Source: Bacteroidaceae bacterium
Lineage (GTDB): Bacteria > Bacteroidota > Bacteroidia > Bacteroidales > Bacteroidaceae
Assembly (NCBI GenBank): GCA_017547585.1
Contig: JAFYPH010000058.1
Coordinates: 1 to 64,000, forward strand
Length of the DNA: 64,000 nt
Direction: 5' to 3'
The notes under the pieces were generated by a model that did no database searches, had not been told where the DNA came from, and saw only the letters and a list, made by a program, of their open reading frames with translations. Shown piece by piece: positions 34,834-44,071 of this stretch. How positions within the stretch are numbered: the first letter of the stretch is position 1; every line of letters begins with the position of its first letter. A program made the translations under genes and the position numbers.

Positions 34834-35637
34834 ATGAAAGCTAACAGAATATTATTTATTACACAAGAAATCACACCTTTTGTACCGGAATCGGAAATAG
34901 CGAACATCGGTCGTTCATTGCCACAGGACACTCAGGAGCGTGGCCGCGAAATAAGGATTTTTACCCCCAAATGGGGCTTTATAAACGAAAGACGTAACCA
35001 GCTTCACGAGGTTATACGTCTCTCGGGTATGAACCTTATCATCGACGAGACCGACCACCCGTTGATTATTAAAGTTGCATCGTTGCAGGCAGCAAGAATG
35101 CAGGTATATTTCATCGACAACGACGATTACTTCCAGAATCGCCTGATGACAGAAGATGCCGACGGCAACGAGTACACCGACAACGACGAGCGCACAATAT
35201 TCTTTGCAAGAGGAGTATTGGAGACAGTGAAAAAGCTCCGTTGGTGCCCCGAGGCTATCCACTGCCACGGCTGGATTTCGGCATTGGTGCCCCTGTACAT
35301 CAAGAGCGCCTACTGCGAGGAGCCCTCGTTCCGCGAGTCGAAAGTCGTATTCTCACTCTACGATACAAATTTCAACAACCCGCTTGACGAGAATTTCACA
35401 AAGAAACTCCTTTGCAAGGACATGGTAGAATCGTTGGTTGAGGGCGTAAATACCCCCATCACCTACGAAGAACTTGCAAAGCTTGCAATAAGATACAGCG
35501 ACGGAGTGATTCTTAACTCACCCAACATCCCCGAGTCGCTTATTGCATACGCAAACGAGCTTGGAAAGCCCATCCTCCCCTATCAGGAGGCCGAGAACTA
35601 CGCCGATGCTTGCAACGAGTTTTACGATAAATTCTGA
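34834..35637 (+). CDS. Truncated GT5-like glycogen/starch synthase N-domain protein
   Basis: A 267-residue protein equal to the N-terminal Rossmann domain of GT5 glycogen synthase: RILFITQEITPFVPESEIANIGRSLPQ, REIRIFTPKWGFINERRN, ERTIFFARGVLETVKKLRWCPEAIHCHGWISALVPLYIK, then KLAIRYSDGVILNSPNIPE. The C-terminal nucleotide-sugar domain is absent and the ADP-glucose-binding KTGGL motif is replaced by PESEI at residues 18-22. It is therefore probably not an active synthase alone. It heads a two-gene operon with the DUF4270 lipoprotein and faces the glycogen genes on minus. Confidence 0.82.
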   Translation: MKANRILFITQEITPFVPESEIANIGRSLPQDTQERGREIRIFTPKWGFINERRNQLHEVIRLSGMNLIIDETDHPLIIKVASLQAARMQVYFIDNDDYFQNRLMTEDADGNEYTDNDERTIFFARGVLETVKKLRWCPEAIHCHGWISALVPLYIKSAYCEEPSFRESKVVFSLYDTNFNNPLDENFTKKLLCKDMVESLVEGVNTPITYEELAKLAIRYSDGVILNSPNIPESLIAYANELGKPILPYQEAENYADACNEFYDKF

Positions 35638-35648
35638 TGACCATTTAC

Positions 35649-37070
35649 ATGAAGCGCATCCTTTTTATCTTAGCAACGATAATATCCGCCATCGCATTCA
35701 CAGGCTGCGACGACAATACAGACATGTTGGGTAGCAGCATCGTCCCCGCAGGAGACGCAATGGAGATTGACACGATGACATTCTATGCCAAGAGCCGTTC
35801 TATATTGGCGAACGACTCGATATTGGCAAGCACCAACCGTGTCTATCTGGGAAAATACACCGACCCCGAAACAGGAACAGTCTTTTCTTCGGACTTTATA
35901 GCACAGTTCAACTGTATGGAAGACTATGGTTTTCCCGCAGATGGAGTACTTGGAGACAGCGTGCAGAGAATAGAGCTGAAACTATTCTACAACAGCTACT
36001 TTGGCGACTCGCTCAACACCATGAAGTGCGAAGTATTCGAGCTTGACAAGACTCTCGAAGAGGGTGTACCCTACTACACAAATATCAACCCCGAGGAGTT
36101 CTACGATGCACAGAGCGAGCCTATTGCCGAAAAATCATACTGCGCAATAGACTACGCTATCGACGACTCTATAAAGGACGGCGACAACTACACGCCCAGC
36201 ATCACTATAGAGTTGCCCGTGGAGCTGGGAAACAGATTCATCAGTAAATATTACGAGACAAACGAGGCCGGCGACTCAATAGGAAAGGAGAATTTCGCAA
36301 ACTCCGAGAATTTCATTAAGAACATTCTTAAAGGCTTGTACGTAAAGTCCACACAGGGCGACGGCACAGTCATCTATGTGAGCATGGCACGTATCAACAT
36401 CTATTTCCAGCACTACATTACCGGCCCCAGCGGACAGAAAGACTCGCTTGCAACAGCGATTGCCACATTCTCGTCGACAAAAGAGGTGCTGCAGGTGAAT
36501 AAGTTCGACAACGGCAACCTTAACACTCTCATCGAGGACAATTCGTGCAGCTATCTGAAGACCCCCGCAGGTATTTTCACAGAGGTTGAGCTCCCCATCA
36601 CAGAGATTGTCGAGGAGACTGACACGCTGAACCTTACAAAGATTACGTTCACACGTTACAACCAGAAGAGCGACTACCAGTATAAATACAGCGTGCCGGC
36701 AGCGCTTCTGATGGTGAGAAAGAGTGAAATGTACGACTTTTTCCTCAAGAACAGCTCTTACGATAAGGTAACATCTTTCTATACTACCTTTAACAGCACA
36801 TACAACCAGTACGTATTCAACAACATTTCACGTCTGGTGAGCCACTGCTACAATGAGTATGAGAAGGGCATTGCCGCCGACCCCGAATGGGAGAGCAAGA
36901 ATCCCGACTGGAACAAGGTTGTTCTTATCCCCGTGACATCAACAAAAGACAGCAACGGTAACATTGTGGGCATCACTCACGACCTTAAGATGAGCAGTGT
37001 CAGACTGCGCGGAGGCAACGAGCTTATTCCTATAAAGATTGTCACCAGCCGCTTCCAGGAAGAGTGGTAG
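35649..37070 (+). CDS. DUF4270 family lipoprotein
   Basis: A 473-residue protein with signal peptide and lipobox (MKRILFILATIISAIAFTGC). It then has DDNTDMLGSSIVPAGDAMEIDT and repeated beta-strand segments, e.g. IELKLFYNSYFGDSLNTMKCEVFEL and TIVYVSMARINIYFQHYI-like stretches, ending with SSVRLRGGNELIPIKIVTSRFQE. DUF4270 proteins are surface or periplasmic lipoproteins of Bacteroidota, regularly next to this GT5-like gene; function is unproven. The start at 35649 begins the signal peptide; an in-frame ATG at 35637 overlaps the upstream stop (TGATG), suggesting coupling. Confidence 0.87.
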   Translation: MKRILFILATIISAIAFTGCDDNTDMLGSSIVPAGDAMEIDTMTFYAKSRSILANDSILASTNRVYLGKYTDPETGTVFSSDFIAQFNCMEDYGFPADGVLGDSVQRIELKLFYNSYFGDSLNTMKCEVFELDKTLEEGVPYYTNINPEEFYDAQSEPIAEKSYCAIDYAIDDSIKDGDNYTPSITIELPVELGNRFISKYYETNEAGDSIGKENFANSENFIKNILKGLYVKSTQGDGTVIYVSMARINIYFQHYITGPSGQKDSLATAIATFSSTKEVLQVNKFDNGNLNTLIEDNSCSYLKTPAGIFTEVELPITEIVEETDTLNLTKITFTRYNQKSDYQYKYSVPAALLMVRKSEMYDFFLKNSSYDKVTSFYTTFNSTYNQYVFNNISRLVSHCYNEYEKGIAADPEWESKNPDWNKVVLIPVTSTKDSNGNIVGITHDLKMSSVRLRGGNELIPIKIVTSRFQEEW

Positions 37071-37090
37071 AGTGACAGCTGACAAAAATA

Positions 37091-37126
37091 AAAAGATAAA
37101 CACCGCGATTGCGGTGTTTATCTTTT
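37091..37126. terminator. Bidirectional terminator
   Basis: AAAAGATAAACACCGC/GCGGTGTTTATCTTTT (16 bp), GATT loop, T run after. It separates the DUF4270 gene from the converging GH57 gene. Confidence 0.88.
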
Positions 37127-37148
37127 TTGTATCCTGGCCCGACTGCTA

Positions 37149-38471
37149 CTATTCGGCAGCGTCGGCTTTCTTTTTGCACTTTCTTGCGGGCTTGCTCTTG
37201 AGAGCTGCAATCTCTTCGTTGAGAGCCGCAATCTCCTCATTCTGATTAGAGATCATCTTGAGCAATGCGTTCAACTCCTCGTTGTCGATATCCTCGGGGT
37301 ACTGAGCATTCACGCGTGTGATAAAATCGGCGAGGATATTCATATAGTTTGTGAAGGCATCGAAGGGAGACTCATAGATACACTTCTCGGTGATGATTCC
37401 ATTCTGTTTGGTGGTCATGTAGCGGAAGTTATCTGCTGCCTGAAGGTAGTCCCAATCCTGCTTCAATTTGCGGTCGTCCGAGAGAGCTACGCGCTCGGCT
37501 ACGCTATAGAGCTTATTGAACGCCTCATTCTGCAGAGAGTTACCCAACCATGAGCTTGCGTCACGCTCTTCGTCCATCCACGACAAGGGATAGGGAACAT
37601 CGAGTGCGCCTACCGACTTTTCGTTCTCTACGAGCTCTGTGGGTGTAGAGAATGTGATTCCGCGCTCTTTTGCGCATGCGGGGAGAGCCTTCATAAACTC
37701 GAGAATGTTCGACGAGAGGGGCTGTGCCATTCCAAAGGCTGTAAGGTTCATGAAGATGTTGATAATCTTCTCGTCTTTGGGGAATTCGGCAATCCAGTCG
37801 GCGTATGTCTCGGCAAAGAGAGGATACTCGCTCCACGCCTGGTTAGAGAATCTCAACGAGAGGTCGTCCGAAAGTTTGTAGTCTCTAAGCAACAGCTTGA
37901 GGCCGGGGGCTGTGGCACTGTTGTAGAGGAAGTGGGGGCTCTTCCATGCAAGGATGTGCTTTGCACCCTCGCTGAGCATTCCCTTGAAGCCCATCTGGGC
38001 TGCCATTTCCGAAATCTCGTTAGAGTAGATGAGACCTGAGTTACGCAGAACTTTAGGTGTCTGACCAAAGAGTTCCTTTATCTTCTTGTTCATTCTCTGA
38101 ACCTCGTTCTTGAACACGCTGCGAGAAACGAGCGACGAGAGGCCGTGAGAATAGGGCTCCGAAAGGAATTCGCAGCAGCCTGTTGCATTAAGCTCGTGCA
38201 TGAGCTCAATTACCTGCGGAGCATACTGCTCGAGAATCTCGAGACCCACACCCGACACCGAGAGAGCCACCTTGAAGTAGCCATTGTTCTCTTTAATCAT
38301 TTCGAGCAGGGTGGTCAACGCCGGAACGTAAGATTTCTCGGCAACCTCGGTTACATTGCTCTCGCTGGCAAAATCATCGTAGTAGTAGTGATCGCTGCCA
38401 ATATCGAAGAAGCGGTATCTTTTCAGCTGTCTCAACTGATGAATTTCAAAGTAAAAACAGATTGTTTTCAT
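37149..38471 (-). CDS. GH57 family alpha-glucan hydrolase/transferase
   Basis: A 440-residue cytosolic enzyme: ICFYFEIHQLRQLKRYRFFDIGSDHYYYDD at the N-terminus, CCEFLSEPYSHGLSSL at 99-114 (catalytic-region glutamates E101/E105), RNSGLIYSNEISEMAAQMGFKGMLSEG, then the (alpha) bundle. GH57 contains alpha-amylases, 4-alpha-glucanotransferases and branching enzymes. The last 40 residues form a short repeated coiled coil (NEEIAALNEEIAALKSK) and a basic Lys/Arg-rich tail that look like a lineage-specific extension. It is third in the glycogen operon, 21 nt after the GT4 gene. Confidence 0.9.
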   Translation of the reverse strand: MKTICFYFEIHQLRQLKRYRFFDIGSDHYYYDDFASESNVTEVAEKSYVPALTTLLEMIKENNGYFKVALSVSGVGLEILEQYAPQVIELMHELNATGCCEFLSEPYSHGLSSLVSRSVFKNEVQRMNKKIKELFGQTPKVLRNSGLIYSNEISEMAAQMGFKGMLSEGAKHILAWKSPHFLYNSATAPGLKLLLRDYKLSDDLSLRFSNQAWSEYPLFAETYADWIAEFPKDEKIINIFMNLTAFGMAQPLSSNILEFMKALPACAKERGITFSTPTELVENEKSVGALDVPYPLSWMDEERDASSWLGNSLQNEAFNKLYSVAERVALSDDRKLKQDWDYLQAADNFRYMTTKQNGIITEKCIYESPFDAFTNYMNILADFITRVNAQYPEDIDNEELNALLKMISNQNEEIAALNEEIAALKSKPARKCKKKADAAE

Positions 38472-38492
38472 AATTTATCTTGACATTTTAAT

Positions 38493-39761
38493 TTACCAAC
38501 CAATTACTCTCTCATAGAGGCCTCTGAGTTTAAGGCCCACCTTTTCCCATGTAATTTCGTCAACCTCGCGACGGCCCTCTACCTTGAGATACTCGTAGAG
38601 AGAGTCGTAGTTACATATTGCATAAATTGCATCGGCCATTGCGTTAATGTCCCAATAGTCGGTCTTTATACACTTGCTGAGAATCTCGGCACAGCCCGAC
38701 TGCTTGGAAATAATCGTGGGCACGTCGCACTGCATAGCCTCGAGGGGCGAAATTCCGAAGGGCTCGCTCACCGACGGCATTATGTACACGTCGCTGGCCT
38801 TGAGACATTCGTACACCTGACGTCCGCGCATGAATCCCGGGAAGTGGAAGTGGTCGGCGATGCCACGCTCGGCGGCAAGGCGTATCATGGCGTTCATCAT
38901 GTCTCCGCTACCGGCCATACAGAAACGGATGTTCTTGTTCTTGGATCTGTTGAGTACCATTGCTGCTGCCTCGACAAAATATTCGGGGCCCTTCTGCATG
39001 GTGATACGTCCGAGGAAGGTAACCACCTTTTCGTTGGGTATCTTCTTGGGAACAATATCGAGAATATCCTGCGGCAGAGGGGTAACGGCATTGTGCACCG
39101 TTGTCACCTTGTCGGGGTGCTGATGATATTTGTCGATAACCGTGCGACGTGTAAGCTCACTCACGCAGAAGATGTGGTCGGCGTAGTCCATTCCGTTCTT
39201 CTCGATAGCGTAGACGGTGGGATTCACATTGCCACGGCTTCTGTCGAAGTCGGTAGCATGCACGTGAATCACGAGTTTCTTGCCCGACACCTGCTTGGCG
39301 TGTATTCCCGCAGGATAGGTGAGCCAGTCGTGAGAGTGTATGATGTCGAACTGCTCGGTGCGGGCAACAACGCCTGCAATTATCGAGTAGTTGTTAATCT
39401 CTTCGTGAAGATTCTCGGGGTAGCCTCCGGCAAAGTCCATGCAGCCGAGGTCGTTGGTGTGCATGTAGCTGAAGTCGCTGTAAATGTGGTCGCGGTAGCG
39501 GAAATAATCGTCGGGGTTGATTATCGCTCCCATGCGATCGGATACATAGTTCCAATCGACATTTTTCCATGTGATGGGCACAGAGTTCATGCCCACTATT
39601 TTAAGGAAACTTTTGTCTTCGTCACCATACGGCTTGGGGATACAGAAGGTGATGTCCATGTCTCCCTGTACGGCGAGACCTTTTGTCAATCCGTAACTTG
39701 CCGTTCCTAATCCGCCGGAGATATGCGGCGGAAATTCCCAACCGAACATTAATATCTTCAT
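38493..39761 (-). CDS. GT4-type glycosyltransferase, glycogen synthase-like
   Basis: A 422-residue cytosolic GT-B enzyme. The N-terminal MKILMFGWEFPPHISGGLGTAS carries the Gly-rich substrate loop; IIHSHDWLTYPAGIHAK, VVTFLGRITMQKGPEYFVEAA (nucleotide-sugar domain start) and PSVSEPFGISPLEAMQ (the EX7E motif) are all present. In Bacteroidales this is the likely functional glycogen synthase, elongating alpha-1,4-glucan. It lies 5 nt after the debranching enzyme gene. Confidence 0.9.
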   Translation of the reverse strand: MKILMFGWEFPPHISGGLGTASYGLTKGLAVQGDMDITFCIPKPYGDEDKSFLKIVGMNSVPITWKNVDWNYVSDRMGAIINPDDYFRYRDHIYSDFSYMHTNDLGCMDFAGGYPENLHEEINNYSIIAGVVARTEQFDIIHSHDWLTYPAGIHAKQVSGKKLVIHVHATDFDRSRGNVNPTVYAIEKNGMDYADHIFCVSELTRRTVIDKYHQHPDKVTTVHNAVTPLPQDILDIVPKKIPNEKVVTFLGRITMQKGPEYFVEAAAMVLNRSKNKNIRFCMAGSGDMMNAMIRLAAERGIADHFHFPGFMRGRQVYECLKASDVYIMPSVSEPFGISPLEAMQCDVPTIISKQSGCAEILSKCIKTDYWDINAMADAIYAICNYDSLYEYLKVEGRREVDEITWEKVGLKLRGLYERVIGW

Positions 39762-39766
39762 ATCAA

Positions 39767-41719
39767 TTATTCCTCCGATTTTGGTTCATACTTTTTTAAC
39801 AAACTGCTTGTTCTGAGGATGGCTGCCACATTCATGGCGAATGCAACGGCTCCGCGTCCTTTGAAGGGGGGATTGCCATCGAACAATTCGGGAATAGAGC
39901 CCACGCAGTGCTGCACGAGCTCGTCCTCGAAGCCAACCATCTGACGCTCTACGTATGAGAGGCCGCTAAGTTTATATGTCTTGAGGTACGCTTCGTAGTA
40001 GAATCCGCCGAGCCAGGGCCACACTGTTCCCTGATGGTAAGCATAGTCGCGCTGTGTCTGCGGGCCCACGTAGTTGGGATTGTATCCAACACTCTTGGGC
40101 GAGAGCGAACGAAGGCCGCGGGGTGTCAGCAATTCGCGGCTGACAATGTCGAGCACCTTCTTGCGCTGCAAACGATCGAGCGGTGAAAAGTCGAGGGCAC
40201 TTGCGAGTATCATATTGGGACGTACGCTCCAGTCGACGTAGTCGCCGTCTACGTAGTCGTAAAGATAGCCATGCTCGTTGAGGAAAATCTCGGTGAAGGC
40301 CTTGCCTGCGATTGTCGAGAGACGCATGAGCATTGCAGCCACTCCCTTCTCGTCCATGAGTTCCGCCATCTGCTGAATAAACTTCAGTGCATTGTACCAC
40401 AGAGCATTAATCTCTACCACGTAGCCTGTACGGGGAACTACGGGCAGGCCGTTGGCAGTGGAGTTCATCCATGTTACGGCTTTGTCTGTTCCGCGGGTAG
40501 AGACCAGACAACTGGGCATAAGCTTGAGGTTGGGGTGACGGTTGTCGTGGAGATATTTTATAATATCTATGAGCATCTTGCCGTATTTCTCGCGGCACTC
40601 TTCGAGGCCATACTCGTTAGCATACTGCTGGATGGCCCACACTGCCCACAGAAGCACGTCGGGGTGCTCCATTTCGTATATTTTCACAGAGATGCGGCGG
40701 TCGTCCATAAAGTCGTAGATTGCCTTCTCGGCCGTGCGCATAATCTTCTCGAAAAGCTCTTTCTTGCCCAAGCTCAGTGTGATGCCGGGGAGCGACACGA
40801 AGAGGTCGCGTGCACGACATTTGAACCAGGGGAAACCTGCGAGAATGTATATTTCGTCGCCCTGAACATTGAGGAACTGGTTGGCGGCACATTCGATGGT
40901 GCGCATGAAGTTGTCGCGGGGGGTGCGGATAGCCTCTTCGTGGTCGAAGGCAGCCTTCATGCTACGAGGGCTCATTTCCGAGATTCCACCCGAGAAGACG
41001 ATGCTCTCGCCCTCTTTCATCTTCACCTCAAAATATCCGGGAACGTAAAGATCTTCGTTGAAGTCGTAACCGCGCTCGAGCTCTTTTGTGTACTCGATGC
41101 CACGGTACCAATCGGGACGCGATACAAACTCGTTCTTCTTGTTGAGCTGCATGAAGAGTGTGGGGTAATTCTCGTACATACATACGCTGATACCATTGTC
41201 CACTGTATTGTAGTCGCGGTTGGCCACTGAATTCTCGTGTGTATACTCTCTTACGCTGCGGAAAGCAAGGAAAGGACGCAGACGCAGTGTCATGGGAGTG
41301 TTTGCCTTGAGAAGCGTGTATCTAATGAGAATACGATTCTCGTGGTGAACGAATGCCTTCTCTTTCTTCAGAAGCACTCCACCCACATTGTAGACTGTCG
41401 TGGGGACTCTTTCCCATGTGAACTCACGAATATATTTGTTGCCTCGGGGACTGAAATTATCGCCATTGTATTTGTGTAGTCCCAAGTTAAATTCCGCTCC
41501 ATGCAACACAACTGTTTCGTCGAGCGAGGAGAGAAGAACGTGGTTCTCTTCGTCCAATTCGGGAACGGGAACAACCAAAAGACCATGGTACTTACGTGTA
41601 TTGCAATCTACGATTGTAGAGCAATGATAAGCACCCGAGCGATTGGTTCTCAGCACCTCCTTTTGCAACGACTCTTCAAGGTTGGTCATGAGCGTTTTTT
41701 CAAATCGCAAATAACTCAT
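39767..41719 (-). CDS. Glycogen debranching enzyme (amylo-alpha-1,6-glucosidase type)
   Basis: A 650-residue cytosolic enzyme. The N-terminal GDE_N-like beta domain starts ESLQKEVLRTNRSGAYHCSTIVDCNTRKYHGLLV; the C-terminal (alpha/alpha)6 domain has AGFPWFKCRARDLFVSLPGI, PSCLVSTRGTDKAVTWMNS, EINALWYNALKF and QRDYAYHQGTVWPWLGGFY, typical of GH133-type debranching enzymes. It cleaves alpha-1,6 branch residues in glycogen. First gene of the minus-strand glycogen operon GDE-GT4-GH57. Confidence 0.92.
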   Translation of the reverse strand: MSYLRFEKTLMTNLEESLQKEVLRTNRSGAYHCSTIVDCNTRKYHGLLVVPVPELDEENHVLLSSLDETVVLHGAEFNLGLHKYNGDNFSPRGNKYIREFTWERVPTTVYNVGGVLLKKEKAFVHHENRILIRYTLLKANTPMTLRLRPFLAFRSVREYTHENSVANRDYNTVDNGISVCMYENYPTLFMQLNKKNEFVSRPDWYRGIEYTKELERGYDFNEDLYVPGYFEVKMKEGESIVFSGGISEMSPRSMKAAFDHEEAIRTPRDNFMRTIECAANQFLNVQGDEIYILAGFPWFKCRARDLFVSLPGITLSLGKKELFEKIMRTAEKAIYDFMDDRRISVKIYEMEHPDVLLWAVWAIQQYANEYGLEECREKYGKMLIDIIKYLHDNRHPNLKLMPSCLVSTRGTDKAVTWMNSTANGLPVVPRTGYVVEINALWYNALKFIQQMAELMDEKGVAAMLMRLSTIAGKAFTEIFLNEHGYLYDYVDGDYVDWSVRPNMILASALDFSPLDRLQRKKVLDIVSRELLTPRGLRSLSPKSVGYNPNYVGPQTQRDYAYHQGTVWPWLGGFYYEAYLKTYKLSGLSYVERQMVGFEDELVQHCVGSIPELFDGNPPFKGRGAVAFAMNVAAILRTSSLLKKYEPKSEE

Positions 41720-41765
41720 CTTTTTATACTGTTTATTATATTTATAATCACATTAAAAGCGCACA

Positions 41766-41773
41766 CAAAAGTA
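41766..41773 (-). promoter_or_regulatory. -7 element TACTTTTG for the glycogen operon
   Basis: It matches TAnnTTTG on minus 47 nt upstream of the debranching enzyme start. The -33 is weak. Confidence 0.45.
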
Positions 41774-41863
41774 TACACCTTTCAAATTTAAGGAATATAA
41801 AACATATTAACAACATAAAAAGCATTTTTTTTACAAAAAACCCAAAAAAGCTCTATAAAAGTG

Positions 41864-43987
41864 TTAATTTGCAAAGAGAGAGAGGGTTATTTTGTATCCC
41901 ACACGATGCATCTGTGCATTTTGCGAGCTCACGAAAAGTCCCATATCCACATAAGGGGTGGCCACTCCGTAGCCAAGCTCCATATAGGGGCACAGATGGG
42001 AAAGGAAGAGCAGATTGTAATATACATACTCATTCTGGAAAAGACGGATGCGCGGGAAGAGTTTCTGCAATGACAGGAAGGGAGCCTCGTAGGTAAGATG
42101 GCCGCGAATATATTTGTTGGCAGCATTGTACCACTCGGAGTCGAGCAACTGGAAGACTCCGCCTAGCTCTTCGCTGCGTTCGAGAGGTAAATTATTCTGT
42201 TTCAGGAAGCTATAATCGACAAAATAGACATCTTTTGTATAAAAATAGCCACCGACACCGAAGCGTAAATAGAGTTTATTCCCGCCACGTACACCCATTT
42301 TATATTGCACGTCAAGCTCGGAGCGAGCGTATTTGCTGTTCGAGCCGAACACCCCGTTCATGCCCTGTTCCACGTCCCAAACGACAACGGGATAGTTTGA
42401 GCCCAAGTTCACTTTGCGTCCCTCCTTTATATAATAATACATTCCCGGACGCCACGTCAATCGCAGATGAGGCGCAAACTGAACGTACCTTTTTCTTACG
42501 GGGAGGCCATAGTCGTCAAGCTGTTTGTCGGCATTGCCGTGGAGTGTTCGGCGGTGGAAATTCACACCCGTCAGCAGGCTGAGCCCATTGCTGACCTCAC
42601 TCTCGTGAAAAGCCTCGACGTAGAAATTGCGAAAGTAGTTAAGATTAAGATTTTCAAACTTCAAGGAGTCGAGCGCCATGCTTTTTATCTTGTCGAGCAC
42701 AGCACTGCTGTAGGTGCGGTTACCCTCACCGAAGTCTATTCCCACGACCCCCATGTGCGAAGGGTTGTAAAGCAAATTACCGCGCACTCTCCAATAGAAG
42801 GCACTCTGCTTGAAATTGTAGCCCACCTGAGGACGCAGGCGAAACTCGCGATTGCCACGCAAGCTGTTGCGCACATTCATTGAGAATTTATAGGAGAGGC
42901 CACGCCCCGTACTATAATCGACGGACGAGGGGTCTATTATGGGCGAGAATTTCACTCCGCCGCCCTCCCAATCATAGGAGTGGCTATTTATCATCACCTC
43001 GCCCAAGTCCCACATCCAATTCTGGCGCGCGTTTGCCGACCAGGCATCATCGCCGTCACGGAAGAGAAGAGCCGCCTCGTCGCTCGCGAGCGGCAGAGGG
43101 CGATTCTTGGTTGCATACACAGCCGCATCGGCCACCCGCGTCGTGTCCCACACAACAGAGGAGCTTGCGCTGAGGTTGTAGCCATCGCTGTCGTCTTTGA
43201 AGGCCGCAGCCCTGTTCACGGGCAGCACATACTTATAGTCGAAGCAGCCGACAGCTGTCATCTTCAATTTATTGCCGAGAAAATTATAATCGACATCCAC
43301 GCTGACTCTCTCGACAACAGCAGGAGCGTCGCCCCTGACGACCATCTTATACAGAGCCTCGAAGCGGCTCTGCTCGTCCCATCCGCTCATAGAAAATTCT
43401 GAGACGTTGCCCGCCTCGTCCAGCCACAGCCAGCCGCCCGTCAGCAACCTTATATTGTCGAAGCGTCCGGCAAAGGAGATTTTCACCCTGCCACCATCGG
43501 TCGAGAGAGAGTCGACGCGGTAGTTGTAATATTTGCTATAGTTGGGGTGCAGCGGCGAGAAGATGCGTCCTTGCAGCAGATTTTCATCATAGGGATTCAC
43601 CTTCATAAATTCCGTCACCCTTTCAATCTCGCCGCTTCCGCGGCCGAAGCTTGTATTATAGGCCTTGCGACGCATTTCCAGCACTCCGTAGCCCGTATAA
43701 TGCAGCTGATAGAAAAGCTCGGTAACATAGTCGCGCGCGTCGCTGTCGAAACGCGCCATATCCGGGAAAGCATTAAGCGCGAGATTTTTTCTGTCTACCT
43801 TTACACGCTGCTTCACATAGAGATTGCCGAAAAGTTCTCCTATATTATATAGGCCCTCGGCGCGACGCGAGAAGAGGCGGGCCATAAGAGTGTCGGCCGA
43901 AACATGGGGCACGGATGCAAAGAGCGGAGCGGCAGCCGCCACCAGCCACCACAAAAACACCACCCTGTACAACGTGCACCTATTCAT
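41864..43987 (-). CDS. DUF5686 family outer-membrane beta-barrel protein
   Basis: A 707-residue protein with signal peptide (ending near PLFASVPHVSA). It has the DUF5686 features: FSPLHPNYSKYYNYRVDSLSTDGGRVKISFAGRF in the middle, then a C-terminal barrel of alternating strands (EFRLRPQVGYNFKQSAFYWRVRGNLLYN...FVEAFHESEVSNGLSLLTGVNFHRRT...GVATPYVDMGLFVSS) ending in the terminal Phe-Ala-Asn strand (ITLSLFAN). Most family members begin with a carboxypeptidase-regulatory-like domain; this one does not, so it is a short form. The family is BamA-related in architecture. Function is unknown. Confidence 0.8.
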   Translation of the reverse strand: MNRCTLYRVVFLWWLVAAAAPLFASVPHVSADTLMARLFSRRAEGLYNIGELFGNLYVKQRVKVDRKNLALNAFPDMARFDSDARDYVTELFYQLHYTGYGVLEMRRKAYNTSFGRGSGEIERVTEFMKVNPYDENLLQGRIFSPLHPNYSKYYNYRVDSLSTDGGRVKISFAGRFDNIRLLTGGWLWLDEAGNVSEFSMSGWDEQSRFEALYKMVVRGDAPAVVERVSVDVDYNFLGNKLKMTAVGCFDYKYVLPVNRAAAFKDDSDGYNLSASSSVVWDTTRVADAAVYATKNRPLPLASDEAALLFRDGDDAWSANARQNWMWDLGEVMINSHSYDWEGGGVKFSPIIDPSSVDYSTGRGLSYKFSMNVRNSLRGNREFRLRPQVGYNFKQSAFYWRVRGNLLYNPSHMGVVGIDFGEGNRTYSSAVLDKIKSMALDSLKFENLNLNYFRNFYVEAFHESEVSNGLSLLTGVNFHRRTLHGNADKQLDDYGLPVRKRYVQFAPHLRLTWRPGMYYYIKEGRKVNLGSNYPVVVWDVEQGMNGVFGSNSKYARSELDVQYKMGVRGGNKLYLRFGVGGYFYTKDVYFVDYSFLKQNNLPLERSEELGGVFQLLDSEWYNAANKYIRGHLTYEAPFLSLQKLFPRIRLFQNEYVYYNLLFLSHLCPYMELGYGVATPYVDMGLFVSSQNAQMHRVGYKITLSLFAN

Positions 43988-44000
43988 ACTAAAGACATAT

Positions 44001-44041
44001 AAACGGAGCTGCGCAGAATAGATTGCCGAACAGCCCCGTTT
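44001..44041 (-). terminator. Imperfect hairpin between kdsA and the DUF5686 gene
   Basis: AAACGG.GCTG / CAGC.CCGTTT arms at 44001-44011 and 44031-44041, 19-nt loop, no good T run on minus (ATATGT). It may weaken readthrough from kdsA. Confidence 0.35.
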
Positions 44042-44071
44042 AAAGTAAATTCACTAAATTTCAAAAAAAGA

